A DNA stretch of 64,000 nucleotides from assembly GCA_037043455.1 (NCBI GenBank), contig JAWPHD010010978.1, positions 1-64,000 of the forward strand, in the 5' to 3' direction. The position numbers and the translations under genes were made by a program. The notes under the pieces were generated by a model. The model made no database searches, was not told the DNA's origin, and saw nothing but the letters and a program-made list of their open reading frames with translations. The stretch's first letter is position 1. The number at the start of each line of letters is the position of its first letter. Shown here piece by piece: positions 33,852-44,459 of this stretch. The DNA is from Cyrtodaria siliqua (lineage: Eukaryota > Mollusca > Bivalvia > Adapedonta > Hiatellidae).

Positions 33852-36479
33852 AAAGAGAAAGTCGGACGTGTCTCTGTTTGAAAGATTTCAGTCCCATTAA
33901 CAATGTCGGCCACCTGTCATAAAACAACCCCAGCACACTTCTCAACGTAATCCTTCAACTGCACTCGCTTATGTAATGCAATTAGCATCCAAAGCGGCGA
34001 TCAGCGATGATCCTGGCAATTTATCAACAATCAACCAAGCAGAAATTACTTTTGACACTCAGCATTGTCGACATTATCCAATAAATTGACCCATATATAT
34101 ATTTTAATCCAGACCCGCTAGCCAATGAAATGACTACTAAAGGTAAATCACATGTTCGTCACGTGATTACCTGCTTGTCACGTGGTGAGCTGACAATGGC
34201 AATACACACAAACAATAACACGCTGATTAATTAGCAATCAGGCCGATTTGTCGCCAATCTTTCGATGAGTAAAGAAACTAAGGACGTTTAATAATGGAAG
34301 CATGTTTGATATGAAACGGTAGGTGTGATTTTATGTTGTTTCTCAGTGTATTGAAAGGCGGGTGGGGTAACGGTTTGTGCATAGTCAGTGTACTACTTAC
34401 GTTCGAAGAAATGAGTTGTCAAAAAAATGAAATAAAAACAAAACAAACTGATATACATAATCAATTTGATTTCGTATTCAGCAGTGCTAATGTTTACATT
34501 TCAAAAAGGAGTTTGTTGAACTTTTTCAGTGTTAAAAATAGGAAAATATTCAGAGCGAAAGTGAAAGTAAAAATAAAAAGAGGGAAAATGTAGAATGTGA
34601 TACACAGCCAATCAAAAAGCCAAGATCATCTTGTGTAACTAGTGGACAAAAACATAAAAATAAAATGTTTATATTGATTCACATGTTATTTATTGTTTGC
34701 ATTAGGTAAACTGGTAATAAAGTTAAGAATCTCATCTGTAGCCACTTGTACCTATTTAAAGTTATGACTATTTTTTCTCTCCATTAAATGATTATCTGAA
34801 CTGTAATATGAAACTCAATATCTATATTGAAACAAAAATGCAGATGTGATTCTTACTGTTGCTACTGTTTCACCCAATGGCAGTCTACAATCTATACCAC
34901 TGAAACGTACATTTAGTGTCTGAAGAGTAAATAAGGATTGTTTCATTTACTGTGTACAGTGAATTGTAATGAGTATGCAAATCCGTTAAAATAAGACGCA
35001 GTTTTAACATGTTGAGAAATCAAAAGAATTTAGGACAGGACTTGTGTCCATTTTTTGGGACTAGTCGCAATTTTTTTCACTTTTGACAGGGTGACTAGTC
35101 CACAGGGTGACTAGTGCATACATGTGATTTTTCCAGGGAGATTTGACAAAAACCAGTGAGGTTTTTATACTCGAATTTTTAACGCGTACCGGTAGATTTT
35201 TTCTGATATAAACCTTAATAATGGACTACAAGTTATCCATGGATATACACTTCGTCCAAGAAGAATTATACTTTGCAAGATACTTCTGCATTTTGGGCCT
35301 GGAATGTTCAGACTCCGGAGATAGGTCCGTTTAGGCATTTTGATTTTGCAAGTAATAACCATAATGAAGATGCTTCCCATTTTATACACAGACAAAAGAC
35401 TTCTCTAATCATGACAAACTGCAATCGATTAGTTGAAATCGTCATCCTTTACCAAATTATAAATATCAATCCATGCTGAATTCGCTAATTACCATCCCAC
35501 TAAATACAGTCGGTATATTTCTATCAATCTTCCATGGACATTACAGATAATATCACCGCCACGTGTCATAAACAAACAGTCCAATCATTATTTTCACACA
35601 ATAAATAAACTAATTAGCTGACATGCTAATCCTTTAAATTACCTGCCCAGGGGCAATGTTTTCACAGATATAGATAAGACGTCGGTGTTTATTTTCCTAA
35701 ATCATTCGTAAAACTCGGTCTTGATCCAATAAATCATAGCAATTACCCAAAAGGATTCGCAAATAGCGAAATTTTGAAATACCGGGAGAAATAGAGCTCC
35801 CGGCGGGAGACCGGGAAATTCCATGAAATCCCGGGAGAAATTAGCTCCCGGCGGGAGATATCACATGTATGCTAGTGGCTAAAAAAAATATTTGTAAAGC
35901 CCTGACCGGTCACGATCACATGAATAATAACAAACGTTGGGAATTTAATATTTTTAAATTTAGTCTGAAAATGTTGACCGTTGAAACTTTATTAAGATTC
36001 ATAACTTTCACATCAGGTCAACTTCCGGTATGTTGACATATTCAGTAGGTGAAAATAAAGGGGTTTACTCGGACTTTATCCTCAATCTCTATATGAAAAA
36101 TGAAAATATTAGACTATGATTTAAATTAAATGTATCCATATTGGGGTTTTAAAATCTGACAACACAAAAAGAAGATACATAGATGTACACAAAAAAATAT
36201 AGCTTGTAATATAATTATCCCTACAAACTAGTTTTATAAAAGGCTAAAGTCAGTTGAGCACCAACAATAAACACCGAGTTTACCCCCTACCAGAATGTGG
36301 AGGTCTTTTATTTTTATGATCACCGATTGGTCAAATTATTTTGATGATGTCATGTGAAAGTTATGAAATGCAACAAATATTTCGGTCCAAATAGGTAAAT
36401 AAATATATTGATAATTGCTTTAGATGCTTGAAATATTAATTCAATGCATACTTTCTAAGATATTTACTTAAAACCAAGA
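33852..36479. other. No gene seen; small repeats and E-box words
   Basis: Two CACGTG words lie close together at 34,159-34,183 ('gttcgtcacgtgattacctg', 'cttgtcacgtggtgag'). 'gactagtc' words recur near 35,060-35,115. At 35,782-35,858 the unit 'cgggagaaat.agctcccggcgggaga' occurs twice, each able to fold on itself. Frames such as 34,333-34,593 and 35,273-35,479 show no domain and are not called. Confidence 0.45.
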
Positions 36480-39400
36480 GGGTAGTTGCTCTCCCAGGAG
36501 ATCTCGGTGTTTTTACTACAGGCAATCTCTCTCTCATGTTGATAAGTCAAGCCCGACATAGTTATAGGTACAGAAACTTTGCTCAGCTCAGACATACACA
36601 ACTCAGAAATTATCCCGGATGAGTTGGAATTTGAGGTTTTCAGAAGAGACAGAGGCTCGCGAGGAGGGGGTGTCTTCATCCTAGTAAGTAACAGGTATAT
36701 TGCCCATAGAGAGCAACAACTAGAAACAAACTGCGAAATACTCTGGGTCAAACTAGAAATGGTGGGATCAAAACCATTGCATGTTGCAGCATACTACCGA
36801 CCCCATGAGTCAGATGCTGTAAGCCACGAGGAACTTAAAAAATCAATAGAACAGGTAAATCGATCAGACGGTCATATATGGATACTGGGCGATTTTAACT
36901 ACCCAAAGTTCACCTGGGATGACAGTATACCAACCATACAGCATGACTGTAAGTACATAAACTTATATGATGATTTTACAGACCTACTTGATGATTATAA
37001 CCTCTCTCAAATGGTGAGCGAACCCACAAGACTGGAAAATACCCTGGACTTATTCATAACAAACAACCCTACCCTTGTAAGTAAAGTTGAGATACTACCA
37101 GGAATCTCGGACCACGACATTGTTTATGCAGAAGTAAACATTAAACCCCAAGTAAGTTACCAAAGACCGAGAGTGATGCAGATCTACAAAAAAGCTGACT
37201 GGAATGGCCTATCAGACCATATGATGGAGTTCCAGAAATACTTTATGGTAGACCATGAATCTAAATCCATAAACAGATTATGGCTAGATTTCAAGACAGC
37301 ACTACAAAAAGGTATAGACACATATGTCCCAAACAGAACAGTAAGTAGTAAGCCATCACTCCCCTGGATGAACCAAGAAATTAGGAGGCACATCAGGAAA
37401 AGAGACAGCCTCTTCCAGAAGTACAAGTTGAGTAGAAAGGCAAGAGACAGGCAGGACTTTATAGACATGCGGCACCTGGTCAAGCAAAAGCTGAAACAAG
37501 CACATGATAGGTATATCAGCGAAATTCTGGGAATATCCGAAACAGAATCGAATGAACCAGGAAACCCTCCCACATATTCAACAAAAAGGTTGTACTCCCT
37601 CCTAAACAACGCCAAAAAAGACTCAAAGGGAATAGCGCCACTCAAAAAAGAAGGTAAGCTGTACACAGAAAATACAGAAAAGGCAGATGTTTTAAACATG
37701 CAATTCCAGTCCGCCTTCACGCCTAAATCCCCGCTTAGTCTAGCACAACTTGCCCAAATTGCGGTCCAGAACCAAGTAGACACAGGTAGGCTATCTCCTT
37801 CCTCAATTCCAGAAAAAAACATCAGTAAGTATACCATTATGCCAGACATTATTATCTCAGACAATGGAATCCTGAAATTACTTAAAGATTTAAACCCCAA
37901 CAAGGCCGCAGGACCAGATAGGCTAAAACCACTAGTCCTTCAACATCTCCGTGAGTCCATTGCCCCCATCATAAAGGTAATCTTTCAGCGTTCTCTTGAT
38001 ACAGGTACAGTACCCAAGGACTGGAAAGATGCAAATGTATGCCCCCTATTCAAGAAAGGTGATAAAGGTCTAGCCTCAAATTACAGGCCAATTTCCTTGA
38101 CATGTATCCTTTGTAAGGTATTAGAGCATATAATCACTACAAACCTTGTTTCACATCTAGACCAGAATAACATTCTCTATGATTTGCAACATGGATTCCG
38201 CTCTAAGCGGTCATGTGAAACCCAACTGGTAATGCTGGTCGAGGAACTTTCAAGAAACGCCATAACTGGCAAACAAACAGACCTTATCTTACTAGACTTT
38301 AGTAAAGCTTTTGATAAGGTAAGTCACGAGAAGCTCCTATTTAAGCTGCACCAGTTCGGCATCAGAGGTTATATCCATCAATGGATTAGGGCATTCTTGT
38401 CCAACAGAACACAAACAGTCATCCTTGAAAATGACAAGTCCTCAGAAGTTCCAGTCACTTCTGGAGTACCACAGGGATCAGTCCTAGGGCCTATATTATT
38501 CCTTGCGTACATCAATGACCTGCCAGAGAACATCAAATCAAAGGTGAGGCTCTTTGCTGATGATACAGCACTCTATTTAGCAGTGACAAACCTCCAAGAT
38601 GCTGAAGTCCTACAAAAGGACCTAAACCGCATGGAACAGTGGGAAACTGATTGGGACATGGAGTTCAATCCAGGTAAGTGTACTACTATACACATTACAC
38701 GCTCAAGAACTCCAATACCATCCCAGTATATCCTCCACGGCCAGATCCTGGAAACGGTAAGTAGTTCCAGGTACCTTGGAATTGACATCAGCAGCAACCT
38801 CACCTGGAATGACCACATCCAAAGAACAACATCCACTGCAAATAGGACTCTAGGTTTTGTAAAGCGAAACATAAGATCACAAAATAAAGATATACGGGAA
38901 GTAGCATACAAGACCCTTGTGCGCCCCTTACTTGAATATTCCTCCCCTGTATGGAGTCCATATACTAAGACAAATATAAACAAGTTAGAGATGGTACAGC
39001 GCAGAGCAGCTCGCTGGACGCTAAATAACTACTCGTATTACGCCAGTGTTTCATACATGCTCAGTGACCTGGGTTGGCGATCATTAGAAGACCGACGTAG
39101 TGACTCCCGATTATGTCTCCTCTACAAAATCATATATGGACTTGTTGCCATAGAAATGCCACCATATGTCACGCAACCCACGAGAATATCACGACAGTCC
39201 CATCCCCTGGCTTATAGACAGATTCACACCTCTGCTGACTACTATAAGTATTCATTTTTCCCGCTCGCCATTGTCCAGTGGAACAGACTGCCAGCAGACA
39301 TAGCAAAGCTTCCAAGTTTGGATTCATTCAAATTGGCTGTTTGCACCGTCTCTCACTCCATGCCTTAAACAAGAAACGCTGTTTTTATCTTTTAAAAATC

Positions 39401-39567
39401 ACTTTGTCTTGCTCAGACTTTTAACCGTTAACCCTATTATCTTTATTTCACCTTCACCTGTTTTTAAGACTTCTTTTACCCCTTTTATCTTACTCACACT
39501 GCACAGACGCGCACCTGCACATAATCTTCGAAAGAGGGTGATGCAGTATATATAGATAGATAGATAA
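36480..39567 (+). mobile_element. Second LINE (Jockey/CR1 group), 5'-truncated, with (TAGA)n tail
   Basis: One long ORF2, a short 3' UTR ('cgaaagagggtgatgcag') and a 'tatagatagatagata' tail at about 39,549-39,566. No ORF1. Similarity to an endonuclease starts abruptly, so the copy is truncated at the 5' side. The tail and protein differ from the ATTC-tailed LINE, so this is a separate family. Confidence 0.85.
36546..39368 (+). CDS. LINE ORF2: endonuclease (N-truncated) and reverse transcriptase
   Basis: Open from 36,546 (a TAA is at 36,543) to 39,368. The first ATG at 36,579 lies after the catalytic-Glu block 'IGTETLL', so the frame is given from upstream of that block. Endonuclease marks: 'YYRPHES', 'LGDFNYP' and 'SDHDIV'; the first Asn-bearing strand is missing. 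RT marks: 'AAGPDRLKP', 'NYRPISLT', 'LDFSKAFDKVSHEKL' (A), '[14 protein letters not shown]' (B) and 'FADDTALY' (C). The C-terminal thumb-like region follows ('YLGIDISSNLTWNDH', 'LLEYSSPVWSPYT'). The RT is uninterrupted, so the copy is young, but loss of the endonuclease N-terminus and promoter should make it inactive. Confidence 0.88.
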   Translation, partial: VKPDIVIGTETLLSSDIHNSEIIPDELEFEVFRRDRGSRGGGVFILVSNRYIAHREQQLETNCEILWVKLEMVGSKPLHVAAYYRPHESDAVSHEELKKSIEQVNRSDGHIWILGDFNYPKFTWDDSIPTIQHDCKYINLYDDFTDLLDDYNLSQMVSEPTRLENTLDLFITNNPTLVSKVEILPGISDHDIVYAEVNIKPQVSYQRPRVMQIYKKADWNGLSDHMMEFQKYFMVDHESKSINRLWLDFKTALQKGIDTYVPNRTVSSKPSLPWMNQEIRRHIRKRDSLFQKYKLSRKARDRQDFIDMRHLVKQKLKQAHDRYISEILGISETESNEPGNPPTYSTKRLYSLLNNAKKDSKGIAPLKKEGKLYTENTEKADVLNMQFQSAFTPKSPLSLAQLAQIAVQNQVDTGRLSPSSIPEKNISKYTIMPDIIISDNGILKLLKDLNPNKAAGPDRLKPLVLQHLRESIAPIIKVIFQRSLDTGTVPKDWKDANVCPLFKKGDKGLASNYRPISLTCILCKVLEHIITTNLVSHLDQNNILYDLQHGFRSKRSCETQLVMLVEELSRNAITGKQTDLILLDFSKAFDKVSHEKLLFKLHQFGIRGYIHQWIRAFLSNRTQTVILENDKSSEVPVTSGVPQGSVLGPILFLAYINDLPENIKSKVRLFADDTALYLAVTNLQDAEVLQKDLNRMEQWETDWDMEFNPGKCTTIHITRSRTPIPSQYILHGQILETVSSSRYLGIDISSNLTWNDHIQRTTSTANRTLGFVKRNIRSQNKDIREVAYKTLVRPLLEYSSPVWSPYTKTNINKLEMVQRRAARWTLNNYSYYASVSYMLSDLGWRSLEDRRSDSRLCLLYKIIYGLVAIEMPPYVTQPTRISRQSHPLAYRQIHTSADYYKYSFFPLAIVQWNRLPADIAKLPSLDSFKLAVCTVSHSMP

Positions 39568-39572
39568 GCACC

Positions 39573-39584
39573 AGTCACGTGACT
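39573..39584. promoter_or_regulatory. Perfect palindrome AGTCACGTGACT (E-box/CLEAR-like)
   Basis: Just beyond the tail of the LINE. It contains GTCACGTGAC, like 24,795-24,806. No gene in reach. Confidence 0.35.
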
Positions 39585-40469
39585 GCTTAGTACCGTGAAC
39601 TTTCAAGGGAATATCTTTTTCGCGCCAAGTCCCGTTTCTTTTAGAATAATTGTATTCGATGACGCACTACATGCTAATGATTACTTCCTTAACAATGAGT
39701 AACAACATATTAAAATACCTACATTCCTTCTCTGCGACATCAATGCATATTTCTTGAAATGAACCTCGCTTTTCCATCCACCAAAAAATATTACAAATGG
39801 CGTTACGTTAATAAAAGGGGAATAACTCTGCCTACAGTTTCGCGCCACTATTAAACGATATCCTAGCCAGAAGTTCTTTCGGCTGTTAAAGTGACACATG
39901 GCAGTTTTCATTACAGTTAGCGTCTCGATTTATTTATCCAGAATCAGTTTGACTTGAACCTGCTTACATTTAAGTAAAAAATGTATAGTGTTCATGTTTT
40001 CTTCTTATTCTACCATAGTTTTTACGAAAGGCGAGGGTGGAAGGGGTCGGGAGACGGGAGAAAAGGAGGGGGCTTCGTGAGACAAGGGGCAGGGGGCGGG
40101 AAAAAAAGGGCGGTTATTTTTTTTAAAAAATAAAAAGTTTCTAAAAAGAATAATGAATTATCATAGTTTTAGAGTCGTTTTGAGTGAAATAATCTGTCTT
40201 CATCCTATCGAAATCCTTAACTGAACATTAAATTATCTTAAAATGAAGAAGTATTATACACTTACATCGATTACGTCCTTATTTATCGTACTGTACTCTG
40301 ATGGATAAGAGAGAAAAGGAGAGGGAGATGGGAGATAGTGGAGGGAGAATGGAGAAAACGGGAAGGGATGAGGTAGAATACCCCCACCCATCCCACCGCT
40401 GTTTTAGATGCATGTATTGTCTTTGTAAATCACATTGAATTATACAGGTAATTGACGAAGTTATAGAAC
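39585..40469. other. No gene seen; purine-rich tracts
   Basis: About 40,030-40,110 and 40,305-40,375 are G/A-rich ('gggagacgggagaaaaggagggggc', 'gagaaaaggagagggagatggg') with several G3 runs. No ORF is supported. Confidence 0.5.
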
Positions 40470-41030
40470 TAACATATGGCTAACTATTTTTACACATAAT
40501 TTGCAATATAAACTCTTTACATACCAATCTAGATAGAAGGAACAATGAATATTAAGATAATTCCATATAATTCCATATACAATTTATAAAACCCCTTTTT
40601 TTTGGGAGTTTTTTTGTATGTGTGTTTTTTTGTTGTTGTTTTTTTAACTAACTGGACGAAGCTAGTTTTAAAAAAATGAAGATTATTCTCTGTCCCTTTC
40701 ATATTTATTTAATATACTACGTTTTCTGTTTATAATGTGCTCTTCATTTACTTTACTCTTAACTTTATATTGTTTCATTGTCCTTCCACTTCTGCCGATA
40801 CTAGTTTTGTATATATGTATTGCTAAACAGGTCATAAGGCTTCTAACGTTTCTGAAAAAGAGTTCATGTTGAGTCTTTCACCAGATACCCAGGAAGATGT
40901 TATTGAGGCCTTTAATGACACCTCTCGGTATCTAGATGAAATATTAAACATTGATAACCCTTTCTTTTCTACTATGGTTAATAATATATACCCAAAGAAC
41001 TTCAACTTAACACTGTTCACACTGTAATCG
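40470..41030 (+). pseudogene. YLDD retroelement fragment, copy 1
   Basis: 40,470-40,850 matches 43,535-43,858 ('taactatttttacaca.aatttgcaatata', 'tctagatagaaggaacaat', 'catatttatttaatatactacgttttctg'). It then runs into coding sequence containing 'DTSRYLDEILNIDNPFF'. The usual YLDD is YLDE here, and the frame dissolves by about 41,030. It is a truncated relic of the element described at 42,369. Confidence 0.6.
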
Positions 41031-41154
41031 AGGCCAGTTCTAAACCGTCCCCGTTTGGTTGTTGTTGTTACTGGTATTGTCGTTAAGACTTTTGACCTCC
41101 GGTTACACTTTTGTCCTTTTAGGTTGTATTATTATTATTATTGTTATTATTTTG

Positions 41155-42350
41155 TTAGATGTTTGGCCTGAATTTGGAAGGATGTTTTGCCCAATGTTTG
41201 TTTAGCCTACGTTTGAAAGAATTTAAGGTGGGTGCCTCAATTACTGTGTTAGGTAGTTTGTTCCAAGAATCTACCACTCTGTAAGCCAAGGATTTCCTCC
41301 TAATGTCAACTCTTGCTCTTTTCTTAAATAGTTTATTTGAGTTTCCCCTGGTGCCAGTATTAGGGACCATAGTGAACAGTTTATTTTTGTTTACTACATC
41401 GATGTTATTTAAAATTTTGTTAACCTGAATCACGTCGGCACGCTCTCTTCTATACTCAAGGGTTGGTAGTCCTAACATAGTAAGTCTTGTATGGTATGGA
41501 AAACTGCTGAAGTTACCCACCATTCTGGTAGCCTTTTTTGGCAAATTTATATAGTGATAATGTCTTTTTTGAGATATGGAGACCAGACAACTGTGGCATA
41601 TTCCAGGTGAGGTCCAACAAGGGATTTATATAAGCAGAGGAACATTTCTATGTCCATATAGGTGAAGGTTTTGAATATTAGTGCTAAGTTCCTATTGACC
41701 TTAGAGACCTTCCCACTTACATGGTTAGAAAACTTTAACTTCGAGTCAAAAGTTACTCCTAGGTCTTTCCCTATACCTTAGTAATTCCTTCGATTTTATT
41801 TACTTGATCTTTGATAAAATACACATTGTTTTCATCATCATTGTTTCCGATGTGAAGGTGTTTACATTTTTTGGAACTGAAAACAATTTGCCATTTTTAG
41901 CCCACGTACATGCATTGAATATGTTAGCCTGTAAATTCTGTGTATTATTTGGGTCACTAATGCATATGTATAGTTTTGTATCTTCTGCAAACAATTTAGT
42001 GGTGCAGGAAATGGCTTCAACCCTTTTGTGTTTGTGATGTCTTTTGCATTTTTTATTACTTTTACCTTTTCGTTTGTCTGTTTGCGTGTTTGTTTTTGTG
42101 TTTTGTGGTTGACTGTCGTCCTTGAATGCTGCTTTCCCTGTCCGATATTTTTATCCTTCTTAAGGGAGGTCATTGATATATATCAGAAACAGTACTGACC
42201 CTAGAACACTGCCCTGAGGAACCCCGCTTGTGATATCCACGAGGCTTGATTCCTGCCCATTTACCACTACCCTTTGTTTTCGATTAGTTAAAAAATCTTC
42301 TAACCAGTCATAAAGTTTGCCTGAAATTCCCATGGCTTTTGTTTTTGTAC
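41155..42350 (-). pseudogene. Third LINE family: antisense RT and C-terminal remnant
   Basis: Read on the minus strand from 42,350: '[19 protein letters not shown]', then '[22 protein letters not shown]' (motif B, about 42,160-42,215). After an insertion comes 'FAEDTKLYI' (motif C, catalytic FADD changed to FAED) at about 41,960-41,994. The C-terminal part (41,544-41,155) has 'LTMLGLPTLEYRRERADVIQVNKILN' and ends 'SWNKLPNTVIEAPTLNSFKRRL', a common CR1/Jockey ending. Several frame changes. The frame is broken by the foreign segment at 42,008-42,163. Confidence 0.75.
42008..42163 (+). repeat. Fragment of the YLDD element 3' tail inserted in the antisense LINE
   Basis: 'tcaacccttttgtgtttgtgatg', 'gtttgtctgtttgcgtgtttg', 'gtggttgactgtc' and 'ccctgtccgat' match 13,403-13,531 and 60,885-61,049. 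It splits RT motifs B and C of the antisense LINE. Confidence 0.7.
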
Positions 42351-42368
42351 TGATATGAAAGAGATTTT

Positions 42369-43040
42369 ATGTTGAGTTTGTCACCTGCTAGCCAGGGTGA
42401 AATTATTGATGCCTTTAATAATACTTTTCGGTATCTTGATGACATACTCAATATTGATAATCCGTTCTTTGCTCATATGGTAACTAACATTTATCCACCA
42501 GAGCTCGCGTTGAATAAAGCCAACAGTTCGGATACATTAGCAGCATTTCTCGATCTTCATCTCTCGATTTCAAATGATTGTATTCCTACTAAAATCTATG
42601 ATAAGAGAGATGATTTCAATTTTAACATCGTTAACTATCCACACCTTGATGGAGATGTACATCGTGCTACCTCATACGGGGTGTATATCGCCCAGCTCAT
42701 TCGATTTGCTAAAGCGTGTAATTATGTTATATACTTCAATGATCGAAATCAAGTTATTACAAGTAAACTGCTTCAGCAGGGTTTTCGTTATCACAAACTA
42801 CGTAGATCTTTCTCTAAATTCTACCGCCGCAGCGAGGGCCTGCTGGAAAATTACAACACCAACCTTAAGACACTTCTGCGACTAGGCATATCACAACCCT
42901 CATTTTATGGAGATGTGGTCTATAAACTTCGAATGTTAAAGGGGTCTGACGGGTTTCCTGACCGCTTTACAAATTTAATCAGGAAGTTCTTCAGAAAAGA
43001 ATATAACCCTTTGGCTTTACAGCGCACTGCGTGTTGGTGA
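42369..43040 (+). CDS. Penelope-like (YLDD) reverse transcriptase, C-terminal half
   Basis: 223 residues, open. 'FRYLDDILNI' is an RT motif C. It is followed by 'FLDLHLSI' and 'TKIYDKRDDFNFNIVNYPHL', an order that parallels the FLD...YRKPT...HP string after motif C in Penelope-like elements. Then come 'GVYIAQLIRFAKAC', 'LLQQGFRYHKLRRSFSKFYRR' and 'SQPSFYGDVVYKLR'. Motifs upstream of C are not present; upstream sequence is the antisense LINE, so this copy is 5'-truncated. It ends with a TGA right after 'LQRTACW'. Similar fragments lie at 40,842, 43,854-44,337 and 60,276-60,420. The clade assignment is inference; I do not recognise a named family with certainty. Confidence 0.6.
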   Translation: MLSLSPASQGEIIDAFNNTFRYLDDILNIDNPFFAHMVTNIYPPELALNKANSSDTLAAFLDLHLSISNDCIPTKIYDKRDDFNFNIVNYPHLDGDVHRATSYGVYIAQLIRFAKACNYVIYFNDRNQVITSKLLQQGFRYHKLRRSFSKFYRRSEGLLENYNTNLKTLLRLGISQPSFYGDVVYKLRMLKGSDGFPDRFTNLIRKFFRKEYNPLALQRTACW

Positions 43041-43534
43041 TTGACCCCTCTACAGTCAGTCATTAAGCTTCACTTTTCACTTGTGCGATGACTGGACTAC
43101 CTCTACGGACTCTATGATTGTACCTACTGCAACCCCAACTAAGGGAGGTGGGTGCATGAGCTTTCGTCCCTCGGATTTTCTGGTCGTACCCTAGATTGTA
43201 TTTCTCTTTAGCTGCAACTATTATGGTTGTTCAGTACTATTATGGATACTTCCTGAGATGTTTTATTATTTTGTATGTGTTTCTTTAGTTAGATTCTCAG
43301 GATGTGGACTTCATTGTGAGAGAATTCCTTTTGATGGGATGTAGTTTTGGTTACACTGTCTTGTCTATCTGAGCGCTGAAGACAGGATAATAGCGAGGAT
43401 TGTGCGCATATAAAATCGATTCAAGCTAACCAGGGGGCCTTATTGCCTACTGACCGTTCCAAGTCGGTAACACTGTATTCACCACCCTTTCTGTTGTTGT
43501 TTTTGTCTCTTTCATTGTATTTTCAAGTCCTAAT
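43041..43534 (+). repeat. 3' flank/tail of the YLDD element
   Basis: Non-coding. 43,310-43,500 ('agaattccttttgatgggatgtag', 'gcgctgaagacaggataatagcgagg', 'aaaatcgattcaagctaacc', 'ccttattgcctactgaccgttccaag') recurs at about 62,797-62,975. Confidence 0.65.
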
Positions 43535-44347
43535 ACATGCCTAACTATTTTTACACAGAATTTGCAATATAAAATCTTTAGATACTAATCTAGATAGAAG
43601 GAACAATAAATAGTATACAATTTATAAAACACTTTTTTGGTGAGTTTTTTTTTATTTATTTTTTATTTGGACGACGCTAGTTTTTTTTTATTTATTTTTT
43701 ATTTGGACGACGCTAGTTTAAAAAAATCAAGATTATTCTGTGTCCCTTTCATATGTATTTAATACACTACGTTTTCTGTTTATGTGTTCTTCATTTGCTT
43801 TACTCTTAACTTTATATTGTTTCATTGTCCTTCCACTTCTGCCGATACTAGCTTTTAATGACACCTCTCGGTATCTGGATGACATACTGAACATTGAACA
43901 ACCCTTTCATTCCAACTATGGTTGATACTATTTATCCCAAAGAACTTCAGCTTAATAAAGCTAATATATCTGATAATAACGCTTCTTTTCTTGATTTAGA
44001 TCTCTCGATTGAAAATGGTGAAATAATTAGCAAAATGATTAATCTATGACAAGAGAGATGATTTTAGTTTTGACATTGTTAATTACCCCCACATGGATGG
44101 GGATGTTCCCCGAGCTACTTCTCATGGGGTGTATGTGTCTCAACTTATTCGTTTTTCAAGAGCTTGTACTCGAGTTGAGGACTTTAATATTCGTAATCTT
44201 TGTATAACTAAAAAGCTACTCAATCAGGGTTACTGTTACCATAAACTTCGTAAAACCTTTGCAAAATTTTATTATCGTAACCCTGATCTTCTTTCCAAAT
44301 GTAAAAGTAATTAAAGGACTCTTCTGCGACAAGGACTATCACAACTA
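43535..44347 (+). pseudogene. YLDD retroelement copy 3, left part (interrupted by the Polinton)
   Basis: A non-coding lead (43,535-43,850) is shared with 40,470-40,850, with an extra tandem 'atttggacgacgctag' duplication near 43,665-43,717. Then comes RT coding sequence: 'DTSRYLDDILNI' at about 43,858, and 'YGVYVSQLIRFSRAC' and 'LLNQGYCYHKLRKTFAKFY' in the 44,093-44,314 frame. There are frame changes near 43,915 and 44,045. Coding similarity stops at about 44,340 in the conserved 'SQ' just before 'FYGDV'. The remainder, starting with 'DFYGDVIYK', resumes at about 60,278. Confidence 0.75.
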
Positions 44348-44429
44348 TATATATGTATTTTGGGTGTTCTGGCTCAAAGCTCTCGCTTTGCTCGAGTTTG
44401 ATCCAGAAACCACCAAAATACATATATAA
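44348..44429 (+). repeat. Left terminal inverted repeat, hairpin-forming
   Basis: About 82 bp, inverse of 60,194-60,275 with about two mismatches. Its outer arm 'tatatatgtattttgggtg' and inner arm ending 'ccaaaatacatatata' pair with each other, as do 'ttctgg' and 'ccagaa'. The TIR is therefore itself a long imperfect hairpin with a ~30-base loop ('ctcaaagctctcgctttgct...'). Confidence 0.9.
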
Positions 44430-44459
44430 GTAAATCACCATAAAATGGTGATTTACTTG
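44427..44459. repeat. Subterminal hairpin
   Basis: 'aagtaaatcacca-taaaa-tggtgatttactt', a 13-bp perfect stem directly inside the left TIR. A related 'aatcaccatggtgatt' palindrome stands inside the right end at about 60,031-60,046. Confidence 0.85.

Noticed and set aside
37184..37903. 239-codon minus-strand ORF and 38,573-38,983 minus ORF
   Set aside because: Antisense to the intact LINE reverse transcriptase.
44220..44441. 73-codon minus ORF across the left TIR
   Set aside because: It runs from the YLDD coding sequence antisense into the TIR hairpin; no support.
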